Shown piece by piece: positions 32,800 through 41,823 of a stretch of 64,000 bases of DNA. Position 1 is the first letter of the stretch, and each line of letters starts with the position of its first letter. Position numbers and translations under genes: made by a program. Origin of the DNA: Ralstonia mannitolilytica (lineage in GTDB: Bacteria > Pseudomonadota > Gammaproteobacteria > Burkholderiales > Burkholderiaceae); contig NZ_CAJPVG010000001.1 in the NCBI RefSeq assembly GCF_905397375.1, positions 992,001 to 1,056,000 on the forward strand, in the 5' to 3' direction. The notes under the pieces are model-generated. The model did no database searches. It had not been told where the DNA came from and worked only from the letters and a program-made list of their open reading frames with translations.

Positions 32800-35700
32800 A
32801 TGACGCAGGGACAGGCAGATGAGGCCGAGAATTTGACGACTTCCGACGCGGCGCTACCGAGCGTCCAGGTTATTGCGGACCTCACGATAGGGTACGCAGC
32901 GGTTCAGAACAACGTCCCGGTCATCCGCGAAATTTTGGTGACCAATGATGGGGAGACAACGCTCACGGACGTTGAGCTAACCGTCAAATGTGTGCCCGCC
33001 TTTGCGGAGAGTGCCCGATTTCGGTTCGAGGCACTGGCTGCCGGCGAAAGCCGCCGCTTGGCGCCCGTTGACTTGCGCCCAGACCATCAGTATTTCAGTC
33101 GCCTGGATGAGTCCGAACGTGCAAGCATTACCGCTTCATTGCGCGTTCAGGGCAATGAGCTTGCGGCGGCGACGCACAGCATTGATGTGCTCGCCTACGA
33201 CCAGTGGGCCGGTACGCGGTCCTTGCCCGAGCTATTGGCTGCGTTCTGCATGCCGAACTCGAGGGTCGTGGACAAGCTCATCGCCCGGGCATCCGGATTA
33301 TTGCGCCAAACGTCTGTCGACCTGTCGATGGACGGCTACCAATCCAAGAATCGTGAAAAAGTCTGGAAGCAGGTATCGGCCATCTACAGCACCGTGGTTG
33401 CCGAGGACATTCAATACTCGAATCCGCCGGCCTCATTCGGGAACGACGGTCAGAAAATCCGAACTCCCGAACGTATCCTAGACAGCAAGCTGGCGACCTG
33501 TCTCGACCTTGCGATGCTTTTTGCGTCTTGCCTGGAGCAAGCCGGCCTGCATCCTGTCGTGCTGTTCAAGGAGGGCCACGCCTGGGTAGGCGTGTGGCTG
33601 ATAGAAACGGATTTCCCCACTGCATTGGTGGATGACGTCCAGGCGATTCGCAAGCGAGTGAAGTCGGGCGAATTCATGGTCTTTGAGACCACCGGCGTGG
33701 CTGGCGGCCAGAAGCCGTCACTGCGCTGGGCATGCTCTCGTGGTGAGGAGCAACTGAACGACGAGGAGCAATTCGCGTATGCGGTGGACATTCGACGCGC
33801 ACGCGAAGTCCAAATTCGCCCGCTGCCCTCTCGCTCGTCGCACATCGACGAATCTGCCACCCAGATTGCCGAAGTCGACGTCCCCATCATTGAGGATGTC
33901 CCTCAGTTGCCGCCATTGGACCCGGTTGTGGTGCCATTGCGTGACGATGTCGCGCCGGACACACCGGAAGGACGTTTGGCAAAATGGAAGAGCAAGCTGC
34001 TCGACCTGACGTTGCGAAACAAGCTTCTGAATTTCAAACCGTCCAAAACTACGCTGCGCGTCATCTGCCCTGACCCCGGCGCGCTGGAAGACAGGCTTGC
34101 TGAGGGAAGCGAGTTTCGCGTTCGCGCATTGCCGAAAATGATGACTGGCGCGGATGGGCGGGATGCCAACGTGTACGCCGGCCGCAATGGCACCTCAGCC
34201 ATCGACGACTTGGCCGCCGATGCTCTCAGCCGGAACGAAATCGTTACTGACATCAGCGAAGATGCCTTGGAGGGCAAGCTTCTCGAAATATTCCGGGCCG
34301 CCAGCACGGGGATGGAGGAAGGCGGAGCAAATACGCTGTTTCTCGCGTTCGGGATGTTGCAATGGCAGGAGAGCAAAGATGCCGAGTCCAGCCACCTTGC
34401 CCCGATTTTGCTCATCCCGGTCACGCTGTCTCGTCAGTCCGTCAGGAGTGGCTTCCGGCTAGTGCGTCACGACGACGATGCCCTCGTGAACCCGACGCTG
34501 CTCCAGAAGTTGCTGCAGGACTTCAGCCTGAAATTGCCGTCGTTTGACACCTTGCCGACCGACGACCGGGGTATCGATGTTAATCGCATACTGCAAACCT
34601 TCCGGCTGCATGTGGGCGAACTGAAGGGATGGGAGGTCAAGGAGCAAGTCCACCTGGGTATTTTTTCGTTTACAAAATACCTGATGTGGAAGGACCTGCA
34701 GGACCGCCAGAAGCAACTCCAGGAAAGCAGTGTTGTTGCCCATCTGATTAACAACCCTGGACAAGCATTCGCGGACAGCGCGACGGGTTTCGAGCCAAAC
34801 ACTCTGGATGAGAAATTCCGACCACAAGACTTGTTCACACCGCTTCTGTCGGACTCCTCGCAGTTGCGCGCGGTTTGCGTCGCCGCCGAGGGCAAGAATC
34901 TGGTTATCGAAGGTCCGCCTGGGACGGGCAAAAGTCAGACCATCTCGAACTTGATTGCCCATCTTCTGGCGACGGGGAAGACCGTGCTGTTTGTCTCCGA
35001 AAAGATGGCCGCCCTCGAGGTGGTGCACCGCCGGCTTAGCAGCTTGGGGCTTGCTCCGTTCTGCTTGGAACTGCACTCCTCCAAGGCGAAGAAGGCGGAC
35101 GTCCTGAAGCAGCTTGGTATCGCGCTCGACGCCGCAGGCGCACGCACGGTAAAGGACTGGGAGCGAGAGTCCGAACGGCTGCTCGCGCTGCGCACCGACC
35201 TGAATGGCGTGGCGAATGCCCTGCATCGCATCCATTCGAACGACCTGACCATTTACGACGCCATCGGGACCACGTTGCAGTATGCAGAAATGCGGCCGAG
35301 CCCAATGCCGTGGGCAGACGCGGACGTACACGACCGGGCTCAGCTTGAGGCATTACGGGAAACCTGCCGCCAGATGGGGGCGTTGGCGGGACAACTGACT
35401 GGTTTGCAGAATCACCCGCTGGCCGCAATCCATAAAACGGAGTGGACGCCGAGCTGGCAACAAGAGTTCCTCGATGCAGTCTCGATGCTTGAGGCTCAAA
35501 TCAAGAAGCTGGATGAGGCTACATCGAGCCTGCTGAATCTACTGGGCCTGCCCAAGATTGCCTTCTCCTTGGACCAACTGGGTAAGTTCGATGCGTTGGT
35601 CGACGTGCTTTCTGCTGCGCCAGCCGTTCCCGTTGATGTTGCCCGGTCTGCGCACGACGAATCCGTTCGCAACAGGCTTGCCAGCCTGCGCCAGCACGGT

Positions 35701-37101
35701 CTTGCGCGTAATCAGGCATGGGAGCCACTTAGCAAGTTCTACGTGGAGGATGTCGCGACACTAAATGCCTCTGAGCTGAAATTGCAGTGGGCAGCAGCGA
35801 CCAATACCTGGTGGCCGAAGAGCTGGCTCGCCCAGCGGGCAGTCACTGGGCGATTGCGCCTGTATCGTCAGGACCAACGGCGTCCGCAAGGCACCGATGT
35901 TCCGGCCGTCATCGCGGCATTGGCCACTGTCAACGTCGAGGACAAGGTCATCGAGTCCATGTCTTCGGATGCATCGCAACTGCTGCATGAAACCTTCGCG
36001 GCATCCAAGACGGATTGGAATGTCGTCGAGAGTGCGGAGCGGTGGGCGACGTCGTTTGCTGATGTGGTGAGTGCTATCGCGGGCAGCGACATCGAACTCG
36101 CCCAAACGCTGCGCGCAAAGCTCCAGCCCTTCGTCTCGGACAATAGGGCCATGCTGAAGGCAGGCACGCCTCTTGGCGTGAGTTTGCTGGCGTACCGGAT
36201 TGACATCGGCGTAGTGGACCCACGTGCCCCGGGACGCTACTTGCTGGGGGTCGAATGCGACGGCCGCACCTATCACTCGGGCGCTACAGCACGTGACCGC
36301 GACCGGCTTCGCCAACACGTTCTCGAAGGACTGGGCTGGCAGCTGCACCGCATCTGGTCTACTGACTGGTGGTTGAATCCGGCAGAGCCAATTCGAAAAC
36401 TCCTGACTCGATTGGACGAGTTGGTCTCGACCACACCGACCGAAAGCGAGCCGGTCGTTGAGCCGATGGAGGAGGCAGAACCCACCGACGCACCTGTTTT
36501 GTACGCCAGAGCTGAATCTGAATCAGAGTCTGCAGATTCCCTAACGTCGCTACCTGCGTATGAACTGACCGATTTGAGCGCAAACAACCCCGACCGCTTC
36601 TATGAGGGAAGTTTGATGCCGCTCCTTGCCAGCCAGTTGCTCAAGGTAGTCGAGACGGAAGGGCCTGTGTCGCAAGCGGCCGCATTCAAGCGGGTGACGC
36701 GCTCCTGGGGGCTATCACGGGTTGGCAGCCGTATTGAGGCTCATCTGAACGCTCTTGTACCGAGTCACGTGACCCGCACAACGGACAACGGTACGGTCTT
36801 CTACTGGCCGGCGCATGCCAATCCGAATACCTGGGACGGCATCCGTGTACCCGGAAGCGACCCCGACACGCGTCGCAGTATCGACGAGATTTGTCTTGAA
36901 GAACTTGGCAATGCTGCGGTGTACGTCCTGCAGCAGCAAGGCGGCACATCGCAAGATGGATTAGTAAAGGCAGTTTGTAGACTGCTGGGGGTAGCTAGAA
37001 CAACGACTGAGGCCGGGGCGCGAATTTCCAGGGCTCTGACTCACGGACGAGTTCAAGCGGTAGTGGCGGTAACTGATGGTTCAGTCCGTCTGCGGAATTG
37101 A
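32800..37101 (+). CDS. DUF4011/SF1-type helicase with C-terminal nuclease and DUF3320, internally deleted
   Basis: A 1433-residue protein; family members I know are about 1,900-2,000 residues. Order: an N-terminal beta domain and transglutaminase-like segment (ATCLDLAMLFASCLEQAG...EGHAWVGVWL, about residues 225-275), DUF4011 opening KSKLLDLTLRNKLLNF (about 395), and the helicase core with Walker A EGPPGTGKSQTISNL (about 705) and motif Ia TVLFVSEKMAALEVV. Then a long linker jumps at about 36195 into the end of an MTES_1575/Vsr-like nuclease (RIDIGVVDPRAPGRYLLGVECDGRTYHSG), followed by LGWQLHRIWSTDWW and a DUF3320 tail. Helicase motifs II-VI and the first part of the nuclease are absent, yet the frame is intact. 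It is followed by an SbcD-like gene, suggesting a defence or DNA-repair operon in decay. Confidence 0.8.
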   Translation: MTQGQADEAENLTTSDAALPSVQVIADLTIGYAAVQNNVPVIREILVTNDGETTLTDVELTVKCVPAFAESARFRFEALAAGESRRLAPVDLRPDHQYFSRLDESERASITASLRVQGNELAAATHSIDVLAYDQWAGTRSLPELLAAFCMPNSRVVDKLIARASGLLRQTSVDLSMDGYQSKNREKVWKQVSAIYSTVVAEDIQYSNPPASFGNDGQKIRTPERILDSKLATCLDLAMLFASCLEQAGLHPVVLFKEGHAWVGVWLIETDFPTALVDDVQAIRKRVKSGEFMVFETTGVAGGQKPSLRWACSRGEEQLNDEEQFAYAVDIRRAREVQIRPLPSRSSHIDESATQIAEVDVPIIEDVPQLPPLDPVVVPLRDDVAPDTPEGRLAKWKSKLLDLTLRNKLLNFKPSKTTLRVICPDPGALEDRLAEGSEFRVRALPKMMTGADGRDANVYAGRNGTSAIDDLAADALSRNEIVTDISEDALEGKLLEIFRAASTGMEEGGANTLFLAFGMLQWQESKDAESSHLAPILLIPVTLSRQSVRSGFRLVRHDDDALVNPTLLQKLLQDFSLKLPSFDTLPTDDRGIDVNRILQTFRLHVGELKGWEVKEQVHLGIFSFTKYLMWKDLQDRQKQLQESSVVAHLINNPGQAFADSATGFEPNTLDEKFRPQDLFTPLLSDSSQLRAVCVAAEGKNLVIEGPPGTGKSQTISNLIAHLLATGKTVLFVSEKMAALEVVHRRLSSLGLAPFCLELHSSKAKKADVLKQLGIALDAAGARTVKDWERESERLLALRTDLNGVANALHRIHSNDLTIYDAIGTTLQYAEMRPSPMPWADADVHDRAQLEALRETCRQMGALAGQLTGLQNHPLAAIHKTEWTPSWQQEFLDAVSMLEAQIKKLDEATSSLLNLLGLPKIAFSLDQLGKFDALVDVLSAAPAVPVDVARSAHDESVRNRLASLRQHGLARNQAWEPLSKFYVEDVATLNASELKLQWAAATNTWWPKSWLAQRAVTGRLRLYRQDQRRPQGTDVPAVIAALATVNVEDKVIESMSSDASQLLHETFAASKTDWNVVESAERWATSFADVVSAIAGSDIELAQTLRAKLQPFVSDNRAMLKAGTPLGVSLLAYRIDIGVVDPRAPGRYLLGVECDGRTYHSGATARDRDRLRQHVLEGLGWQLHRIWSTDWWLNPAEPIRKLLTRLDELVSTTPTESEPVVEPMEEAEPTDAPVLYARAESESESADSLTSLPAYELTDLSANNPDRFYEGSLMPLLASQLLKVVETEGPVSQAAAFKRVTRSWGLSRVGSRIEAHLNALVPSHVTRTTDNGTVFYWPAHANPNTWDGIRVPGSDPDTRRSIDEICLEELGNAAVYVLQQQGGTSQDGLVKAVCRLLGVARTTTEAGARISRALTHGRVQAVVAVTDGSVRLRN

Positions 37102-37148
37102 CCCAACGTCATAGCCTGTTGCTCGGATGCAGTAAAACGGAGGAAATT

Positions 37149-37660
37149 TTGAGATTCATCCATGCGGCAGACATACACCTCGACAGTCCTCTCGTCGGCC
37201 TGAGCTCGACGCCCCAGCAGACATCCTATGAGGGGCAACGCGCGCCGCTTTTGCCAATCTGGTCAGTGAGGCCATTGAACTGCAAGCCGACTTCATGATT
37301 ATTGCAGGCGACTTATACGACGGGCCGTGGAAAGACCACAACACAGGCATCTACTTTTCAAAGGAAATGGGACGCCTGAAAAAAGCGAATATTCCGGTGT
37401 ATCTCCTCTACGGCAATCACGACGCCGAAAGCGAGATGACCAAGCAACTGCAGCTACCGGACAACGTCTACGGATTCGTGACCAGGAAGTGTTCGACCTT
37501 CCGCATCGAGCATCTCAAGGTGGCGTTGCACGGTCGAAGTTTCAAAGACGCGGCGACGTATGAAAATCTGGTCACGACCTATCCGGCGCCCGAACCCGGC
37601 ATGTTCAACATTGGGGTACTGCATACAGCGCTTGAAGGCAATACGGTGCACGCCCCCTAG
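37149..37660 (+). pseudogene. SbcD/YhaO-like metallophosphoesterase, frameshifted and truncated
   Basis: TTG 37149 with GGAGG six bases upstream opens RFIHAADIHLDSPLVGL. The frame breaks near 37239-37246, where a CG-repeat (CGCGCGCC) seems two bases too long. In the next frame it resumes AAFANLVSEAIELQADFMIIAGDLYDG and continues through VYLLYGNHDAES to NIGVLHTALEGNTVHAP, then stops at TAG 37658. Motifs DxH, GDxxD and GNHD are present; the later GHxH motif and about 200 C-terminal residues are missing. Relatives are DNA repair exonucleases acting with an SbcC/YhaN-like ATPase, which is absent here. The truncation point abuts the SDR remnant. Confidence 0.8.
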
Positions 37661-37890
37661 GCGGCGTAGAAGATGTGGGTGACGTTGCTCAATGTGTGCA
37701 GCCTGGCACGCGTGTCTGCGGCATCGAGCAGGTCGACGGCAATGTGGCGGATGCGCCCGTTCGACTCGCCGCCGCGCCGCGACAGGCCCACGATGTGCCA
37801 GTCGCCGAGCGTGGCAAGGTGGTCGATCAGGTTGCGGCCGATCACGCCCTGTGCGCCCACGACGAGCGCGACTTTGTTCTGTGCAGTCAT
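37657..37890 (-). pseudogene. NAD(P)-binding SDR (PRISE-like) N-terminal remnant
   Basis: ATG 37890 opens MTAQNKVALVVGAQGVIGRNL, the Rossmann loop GAxGxxG, and continues through GRIRHIAVDLLDAADTRARL to HIFYAA, then TAG. Only 77 residues remain of a protein that should have about 350 (extended SDR, progesterone 5-beta-reductase-like group); in relatives HIFYAAY continues. The stop is made by the junction itself, where the phosphoesterase remnant of the opposite strand ends within the same CTAG. It lies 43 bp downstream of the MFS gene and was probably its operon partner. Confidence 0.75.
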
Positions 37891-37933
37891 GGTGATATTG
37901 CGTATGGGTTGAAACGAAGGGGGAGACGTCGGA

Positions 37934-39115
37934 TCAGGCGCCCTGCGGACACTGCGCGGTCGTTTCTCCAGAGCCATGCAGGCGCAGCCCGATGAGGATG
38001 AGCGCGAGCGCACTCACAGGAGCGAGGGCGGCCACCCACGGCAGCGCCGTCAGCCCGGGGCCATGCGAGATGACCACGCCGCCCGCCCACGCGCCTAGCG
38101 CATTGCCGAGGTTGAACGCGGCAATGTTGAAGCTCGACGCGATGCTCTGGCCCGCACCGTGCGCTTTCTCCAGCACCCACATCTGCAGCGGCGGCACGGT
38201 CGAGAACGCCACCGCGCCCAGCAGTGCCACGAACACCACGACCCACACCTTGTCGTGCACGGCAAACGTCATCAGGGCAAGCGTCACGGCCAGCGCCACC
38301 AGCGTGCCGATGAGCGTGCCGCGCAGGTGGCGGTCGGCGAGCCGTCCGCCGACGAGGTTGCCGACGATGAGCCCGCCGCCGAACACGAGCATCACCGGTG
38401 AGACCGCCGCGCTTGTGTAGCCCGTCACTTCCGTGATGAGCGGCGCGATGTACGTGAACACCGCAAGCACGCCCGCATAGCCGAGCACGGTTGTGAGGAG
38501 GCCAAGCAGCACGGGGCCGCGCATCAGCACGCGTATGTCCTGACGCCAGTCTCCCGCGTCGGCCGGCGCAGCTTCGTGCGGCACGAAGCGAGCGATGACG
38601 CTCAGCGCGACCACGCCGATGACCACGATCGCCCAGAACGTAGCGCGCCAGCCGTACGCCTGGCCAAGCCACGTGCCGAGCGGCACACCGAGGATGGAGG
38701 CGACCGTCAGCCCCGTGAACATGATGGCGATGGCCGAGGCGCGGCGGTTGGGCGGCACGAGGCCCGTGGCCACCACCGACCCGACGCCGAAGAAGGTGCC
38801 GTGCGCAAAGGCCGTCAACACGCGTGCGGCCATCAGCAGGGCGTAGCCGGGCGCCAGCGCGCACGCCGCGTTGCCGATCGTGAAAATGACCATCAGCCCG
38901 ACCAGCACGGCCTTGCGTGGCCAGCGCGCCGTCAGCGCGGTCAACACCGGCGCGCCGAGCACCACGCCGAACGCGTAGCCGGAAATCAGCAGCCCCGCCT
39001 GGGCGACGGTCACGTGCAGGTCTGTGCCGACTTCGAGCAGCAGCCCCATCAAGACGAATTCGGTGACGCCGATGCCGAATGCACCGGCTGTCAGGGCAAG
39101 TAAAGCGACGGGCAT
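37934..39115 (-). CDS. MFS exporter, AraJ/arabinose-efflux type (DHA1)
   Basis: A 393-residue protein with 12 predicted helices. ATG 39115 is chosen with GGAG about ten bases upstream. The first helix MPVALLALTAGAFGIGVTEFVLMGLL, the loop PRKAVLVGLMVIFTIGNAACALAPGY and motif C-like GLTVASILGVPLGTWLGQAYGWRATF place it in the DHA1 AraJ/YdhP-like group of proton-driven efflux proteins. The substrate is not predictable. It is divergent from a LysR regulator across a 132-bp gap, the usual control arrangement. The SDR remnant follows in the same direction. Confidence 0.9.
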   Translation of the reverse strand: MPVALLALTAGAFGIGVTEFVLMGLLLEVGTDLHVTVAQAGLLISGYAFGVVLGAPVLTALTARWPRKAVLVGLMVIFTIGNAACALAPGYALLMAARVLTAFAHGTFFGVGSVVATGLVPPNRRASAIAIMFTGLTVASILGVPLGTWLGQAYGWRATFWAIVVIGVVALSVIARFVPHEAAPADAGDWRQDIRVLMRGPVLLGLLTTVLGYAGVLAVFTYIAPLITEVTGYTSAAVSPVMLVFGGGLIVGNLVGGRLADRHLRGTLIGTLVALAVTLALMTFAVHDKVWVVVFVALLGAVAFSTVPPLQMWVLEKAHGAGQSIASSFNIAAFNLGNALGAWAGGVVISHGPGLTALPWVAALAPVSALALILIGLRLHGSGETTAQCPQGA

Positions 39116-39247
39116 GATCCGTAATCTCCAAACGCCGAGGGCCACGCGGGAAACGCGCCGCAGTGGCGGAACGGAGGCCAGTATGTCGAAGCGGCAGCCT
39201 GTGCGATAGACTGCCTGCAAGAACAACATCTATGAATTCAAATCACA

Positions 39248-40153
39248 ATGGCGCGGCTCGATGTCAATCGCTTCGGCGAGATGGAAGTCTTCGTGCGGGT
39301 GGTGGAGCAGGGCGGTTTCTCGGCGGCGGCGCGGGCGTGCCGGATGACGCCGTCGGCGGTGAGCAAGCTGGTCGCGCGGCTGGAAGCCCGGCTGGGCGCG
39401 CGACTCGTGAACCGCTCGACGCGGCGCTTTCAGCTCACGCCCGAGGGCGCCGCGTTCTATGAGCGCAGCGTGGCGGTGCTGGCCGATCTCGACGAGGCCG
39501 AGCGCGCAGCATCCGCCGGGGCGCAGCCCTCGGGGCGTTTGCGGATCAACGCGAATGTGCCGGTCGGCACGCATTTGCTGCTGCCGATCGTGCCGGCCTT
39601 CCTGGCGTGCCATCCACAGGTGTCGCTCGACATTGCCCTGACCGACCGCGTGGTCGACCTGCTGGAAGACCGCACCGACGTGGCGTTGCGCAGCGGCCCG
39701 CTGAAGAACTCCCGGCTGGTGGCGCGCAAGCTGGGCCAGACGCGCCTGCTCGTGGTGGCCTCGCCGGCGTACCTCGCGCGCGCCGGTACGCCGCGCACGC
39801 CGGCGGATCTCGCCCACCACAATTGCCTGGCGTTCAGCTACGTGCGGGCGGTCAACGGCTGGCCCTTCCTCAAGCGCGGCCGCCGCACCGAAATCATGCC
39901 GCAGGGCAATGCACAGATCAGCGACGGCGAGGCGCTGCGCGCGGTGGCCGTGGCGGGCCTGGGCCTTGCGCGGCTGGCGGAGTTCCAGGTGCGCGCCGAT
40001 CTCGATGCCGGCCGGCTGGTGCCCGTGCTGGAGGACTACAACCCCGGCGAGACGGAGGACATCCACGCCGTCTATGTCGGCCAGGGCGCGCATTTGCCGG
40101 CGCGCGTGCGTGCATTCCTCGACTTTCTGGTCACGCACGTGAAGGTTGCCTAG
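39248..40153 (+). CDS. LysR-family regulator divergent from the MFS exporter
   Basis: A 301-residue regulator: HTH MEVFVRVVEQGGFSAAARACRMTPSAVSKLVARLE, linker helix, and substrate-binding domain starting GRLRINANVPVGTHLLLPIVPAFL. It is of the same CrgA-like branch as the LysR at 17503. Start ATG 39248. The intergenic region carries ATAGA-N18-TCTAT (39206-39233), a weak inverted repeat. By arrangement it likely regulates the exporter and the former SDR gene. Confidence 0.92.
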   Translation: MARLDVNRFGEMEVFVRVVEQGGFSAAARACRMTPSAVSKLVARLEARLGARLVNRSTRRFQLTPEGAAFYERSVAVLADLDEAERAASAGAQPSGRLRINANVPVGTHLLLPIVPAFLACHPQVSLDIALTDRVVDLLEDRTDVALRSGPLKNSRLVARKLGQTRLLVVASPAYLARAGTPRTPADLAHHNCLAFSYVRAVNGWPFLKRGRRTEIMPQGNAQISDGEALRAVAVAGLGLARLAEFQVRADLDAGRLVPVLEDYNPGETEDIHAVYVGQGAHLPARVRAFLDFLVTHVKVA

Positions 40154-40268
40154 GCGGCGGCCTCCCCACGCTGGAAGGGCAGCGCGGCGGGATTCGCAAA
40201 TCCCTTCAAGTTGCGCGGCGCCCTGCCGTTTACCGCTCACATATGTGTGCTTGAACGGGGGAGACGCG

Positions 40269-41222
40269 ATGTCACAGCATTCGCAGCACGAAGTCGATGA
40301 ACGGACCAATCTGACCAACAACAACCGCTTCGAGCTGTTGCTGTTCCGCCTGGGCGAGTCTGCGCGCTCGAACCAGCGCGAGTTGTTCGGTATCAACGTG
40401 TTCAAGGTGCGCGAGATCATGGTCATGCCGCCCGTGACGCACGTGGCGGACGCCGGCGCGCACATCCTCGGCGCCGTGAACGTGCGCGGCCAGATCATCC
40501 CGGTCATTGACCTCGCCAGCGTGATCGGCACCCGCAACGGCAACGCCAACATCCTCTTGATTACCGAATACGCGCGCTCCACGCAGGGCTTTGCCGTGGA
40601 AGAGGTGGACGAGATCGTGCGCCTGGAATGGAGCCAGATCTTTCCGGCCGAGGCGAGCGTGGGCAGCAGCAACATCACCAGCCTTGCCCGACTGGATGGC
40701 AGCGCCGACAACTCGCGCCTCGCGCAGGTCATCGACGTCGAACAGATCCTGGTGGACGTGTTCCCGACCCGCCGTACCGACCTCGCGCCCGACAACGACG
40801 AGCGTCCGATCAGGCTTCCGGCGGGTGCGAAGCTGCTCGTGGCCGATGACTCGGGCCTTGCGCGTTCGCTGATCGCCAACGGCCTCGAGGCAATGGGCGC
40901 GCCGTATGTGATGACCAAGAGCGGGCAGGAGGCGTGGGACACGCTGCAGAACATCGCGCGCGATGCCGCCCGCGAAGGCAAGACCGTACGCGACAAGATC
41001 GCCCTCGTGCTGACCGATCTCGAGATGCCCGAGATGGACGGTTTCACGCTCACGCGCAAGATCAAATCCGAGCCGGCGTTCCAGTCGATCCCGGTGGTGA
41101 TCCACTCCTCGCTGTCGGGCTCGGCGAATGAAGACCACGTGCGCCGCGTTGGCGCCAACGGCTACGTCGCCAAGTTCGAGGCCAACGAGCTCGCGCAGGC
41201 AATTGCTTCGGCGCTGGGCTGA
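40269..41222 (+). CDS. cheV: CheV chemotaxis coupling protein (CheW + receiver)
   Basis: A 317-residue protein. ATG 40269 is chosen, at the start of the conserved region; the long in-frame extension upstream is not protein-like. Residues about 20-165 are a CheW domain (FGINVFKVREIMVMPPVTHVADAGAHILGAVNVRGQIIPVIDL). Residues about 190-315 are a receiver (LLVADDSGLARSLI, phospho-Asp in LVLTDLEMPEMDG, Lys in VAKFEANEL). CheV couples chemoreceptors to CheA and may act as a phosphate sink. No other chemotaxis gene is nearby, so it is an isolated copy. Confidence 0.94.
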   Translation: MSQHSQHEVDERTNLTNNNRFELLLFRLGESARSNQRELFGINVFKVREIMVMPPVTHVADAGAHILGAVNVRGQIIPVIDLASVIGTRNGNANILLITEYARSTQGFAVEEVDEIVRLEWSQIFPAEASVGSSNITSLARLDGSADNSRLAQVIDVEQILVDVFPTRRTDLAPDNDERPIRLPAGAKLLVADDSGLARSLIANGLEAMGAPYVMTKSGQEAWDTLQNIARDAAREGKTVRDKIALVLTDLEMPEMDGFTLTRKIKSEPAFQSIPVVIHSSLSGSANEDHVRRVGANGYVAKFEANELAQAIASALG

Positions 41223-41225
41223 CGT

Positions 41226-41741
41226 CTATTTGCTGCGCGCATCATGGTCGCCGCCAAGCGGGTCGACGATGATCATGGTGCGATCGAGCACGCCGTTGTC
41301 GTCAAAGTAGGCGCTGAAGTGCGCCTGCTGATAGCCGTTGGTGAGCATCCGGTATGACCACGCTTCGCGCCTCATGAGCGGGTAATACTGCGTGGGCTCG
41401 CGCGGCGTGCCGAAACGCTCGAGCACGTCGCGCTTGGTCCACGTGCCGGGGCGGGCTTCGAAGATTTCCTTCTCCGTCAGCATCTGGCGAAAGCGCGTGA
41501 GCCTGCCGCCGGCATCGAAGTCGGCCGCATAGACTTCGTGGCCCATGGGTTGTTTCGAATAGATCCAGCGGTGCGTTCCATCGGCGAGCGCGTAGGTCTC
41601 GGTGGGCGTGCCGAAGGTCTCGCGCACGGCACTTTCCGGCTGGCCGATCATCTTCTGCGCCGTCTGCACCGGCGTGAACGCCGCACACGCGCTCAACACC
41701 AGCGCAGCCGCGCCAATCCATTTGCCCAATCGCATCTGCAT
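41226..41741 (-). CDS. Lipoprotein with SmpA/OmlA-like repeats
   Basis: A 171-residue protein. ATG 41741, with GGAG eight bases upstream, opens a lipoprotein signal with lipobox LVLSAC near residue 19. The mature part has two short homologous segments, KMIGQPESAVRETFGTPTETYALADGTHRWIYS and KRDVLERFGTPREPTQYYPLMRREAWSYRM, each with the xxFGTP turn of SmpA/OmlA (BamE)-fold proteins. It is likely an outer-membrane lipoprotein of unknown role. It converges with cheV, stops four bases apart. Confidence 0.8.
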   Translation of the reverse strand: MQMRLGKWIGAAALVLSACAAFTPVQTAQKMIGQPESAVRETFGTPTETYALADGTHRWIYSKQPMGHEVYAADFDAGGRLTRFRQMLTEKEIFEARPGTWTKRDVLERFGTPREPTQYYPLMRREAWSYRMLTNGYQQAHFSAYFDDNGVLDRTMIIVDPLGGDHDARSK

Positions 41742-41823
41742 GGTGGTTCTCCAAAGTCGCCTGGCTTGATGGTAAACACGCCAGGCGCAAGCACTATTCC
41801 ATCGCTCGCCGGGGCCGCAGGCT

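Noticed and set aside
35505..35530. LDEATSS in the giant helicase as motif II (DEAx)
   Set aside because: It lies in a charged coiled-coil stretch, not after a hydrophobic strand, and no motifs III-VI follow; chance match.
24195..37660. Integrative element with integrase, att sites or target-site duplication
   Set aside because: No integrase, transposase, tRNA gene or matching direct repeats at 23.9/37.66 kb were found; the boundaries look like deletion scars.
39206..39233. ATAGA-N18-TCTAT as LysR operator
   Set aside because: Too short and without a T-N11-A core; kept only as a remark in the LysR entry.
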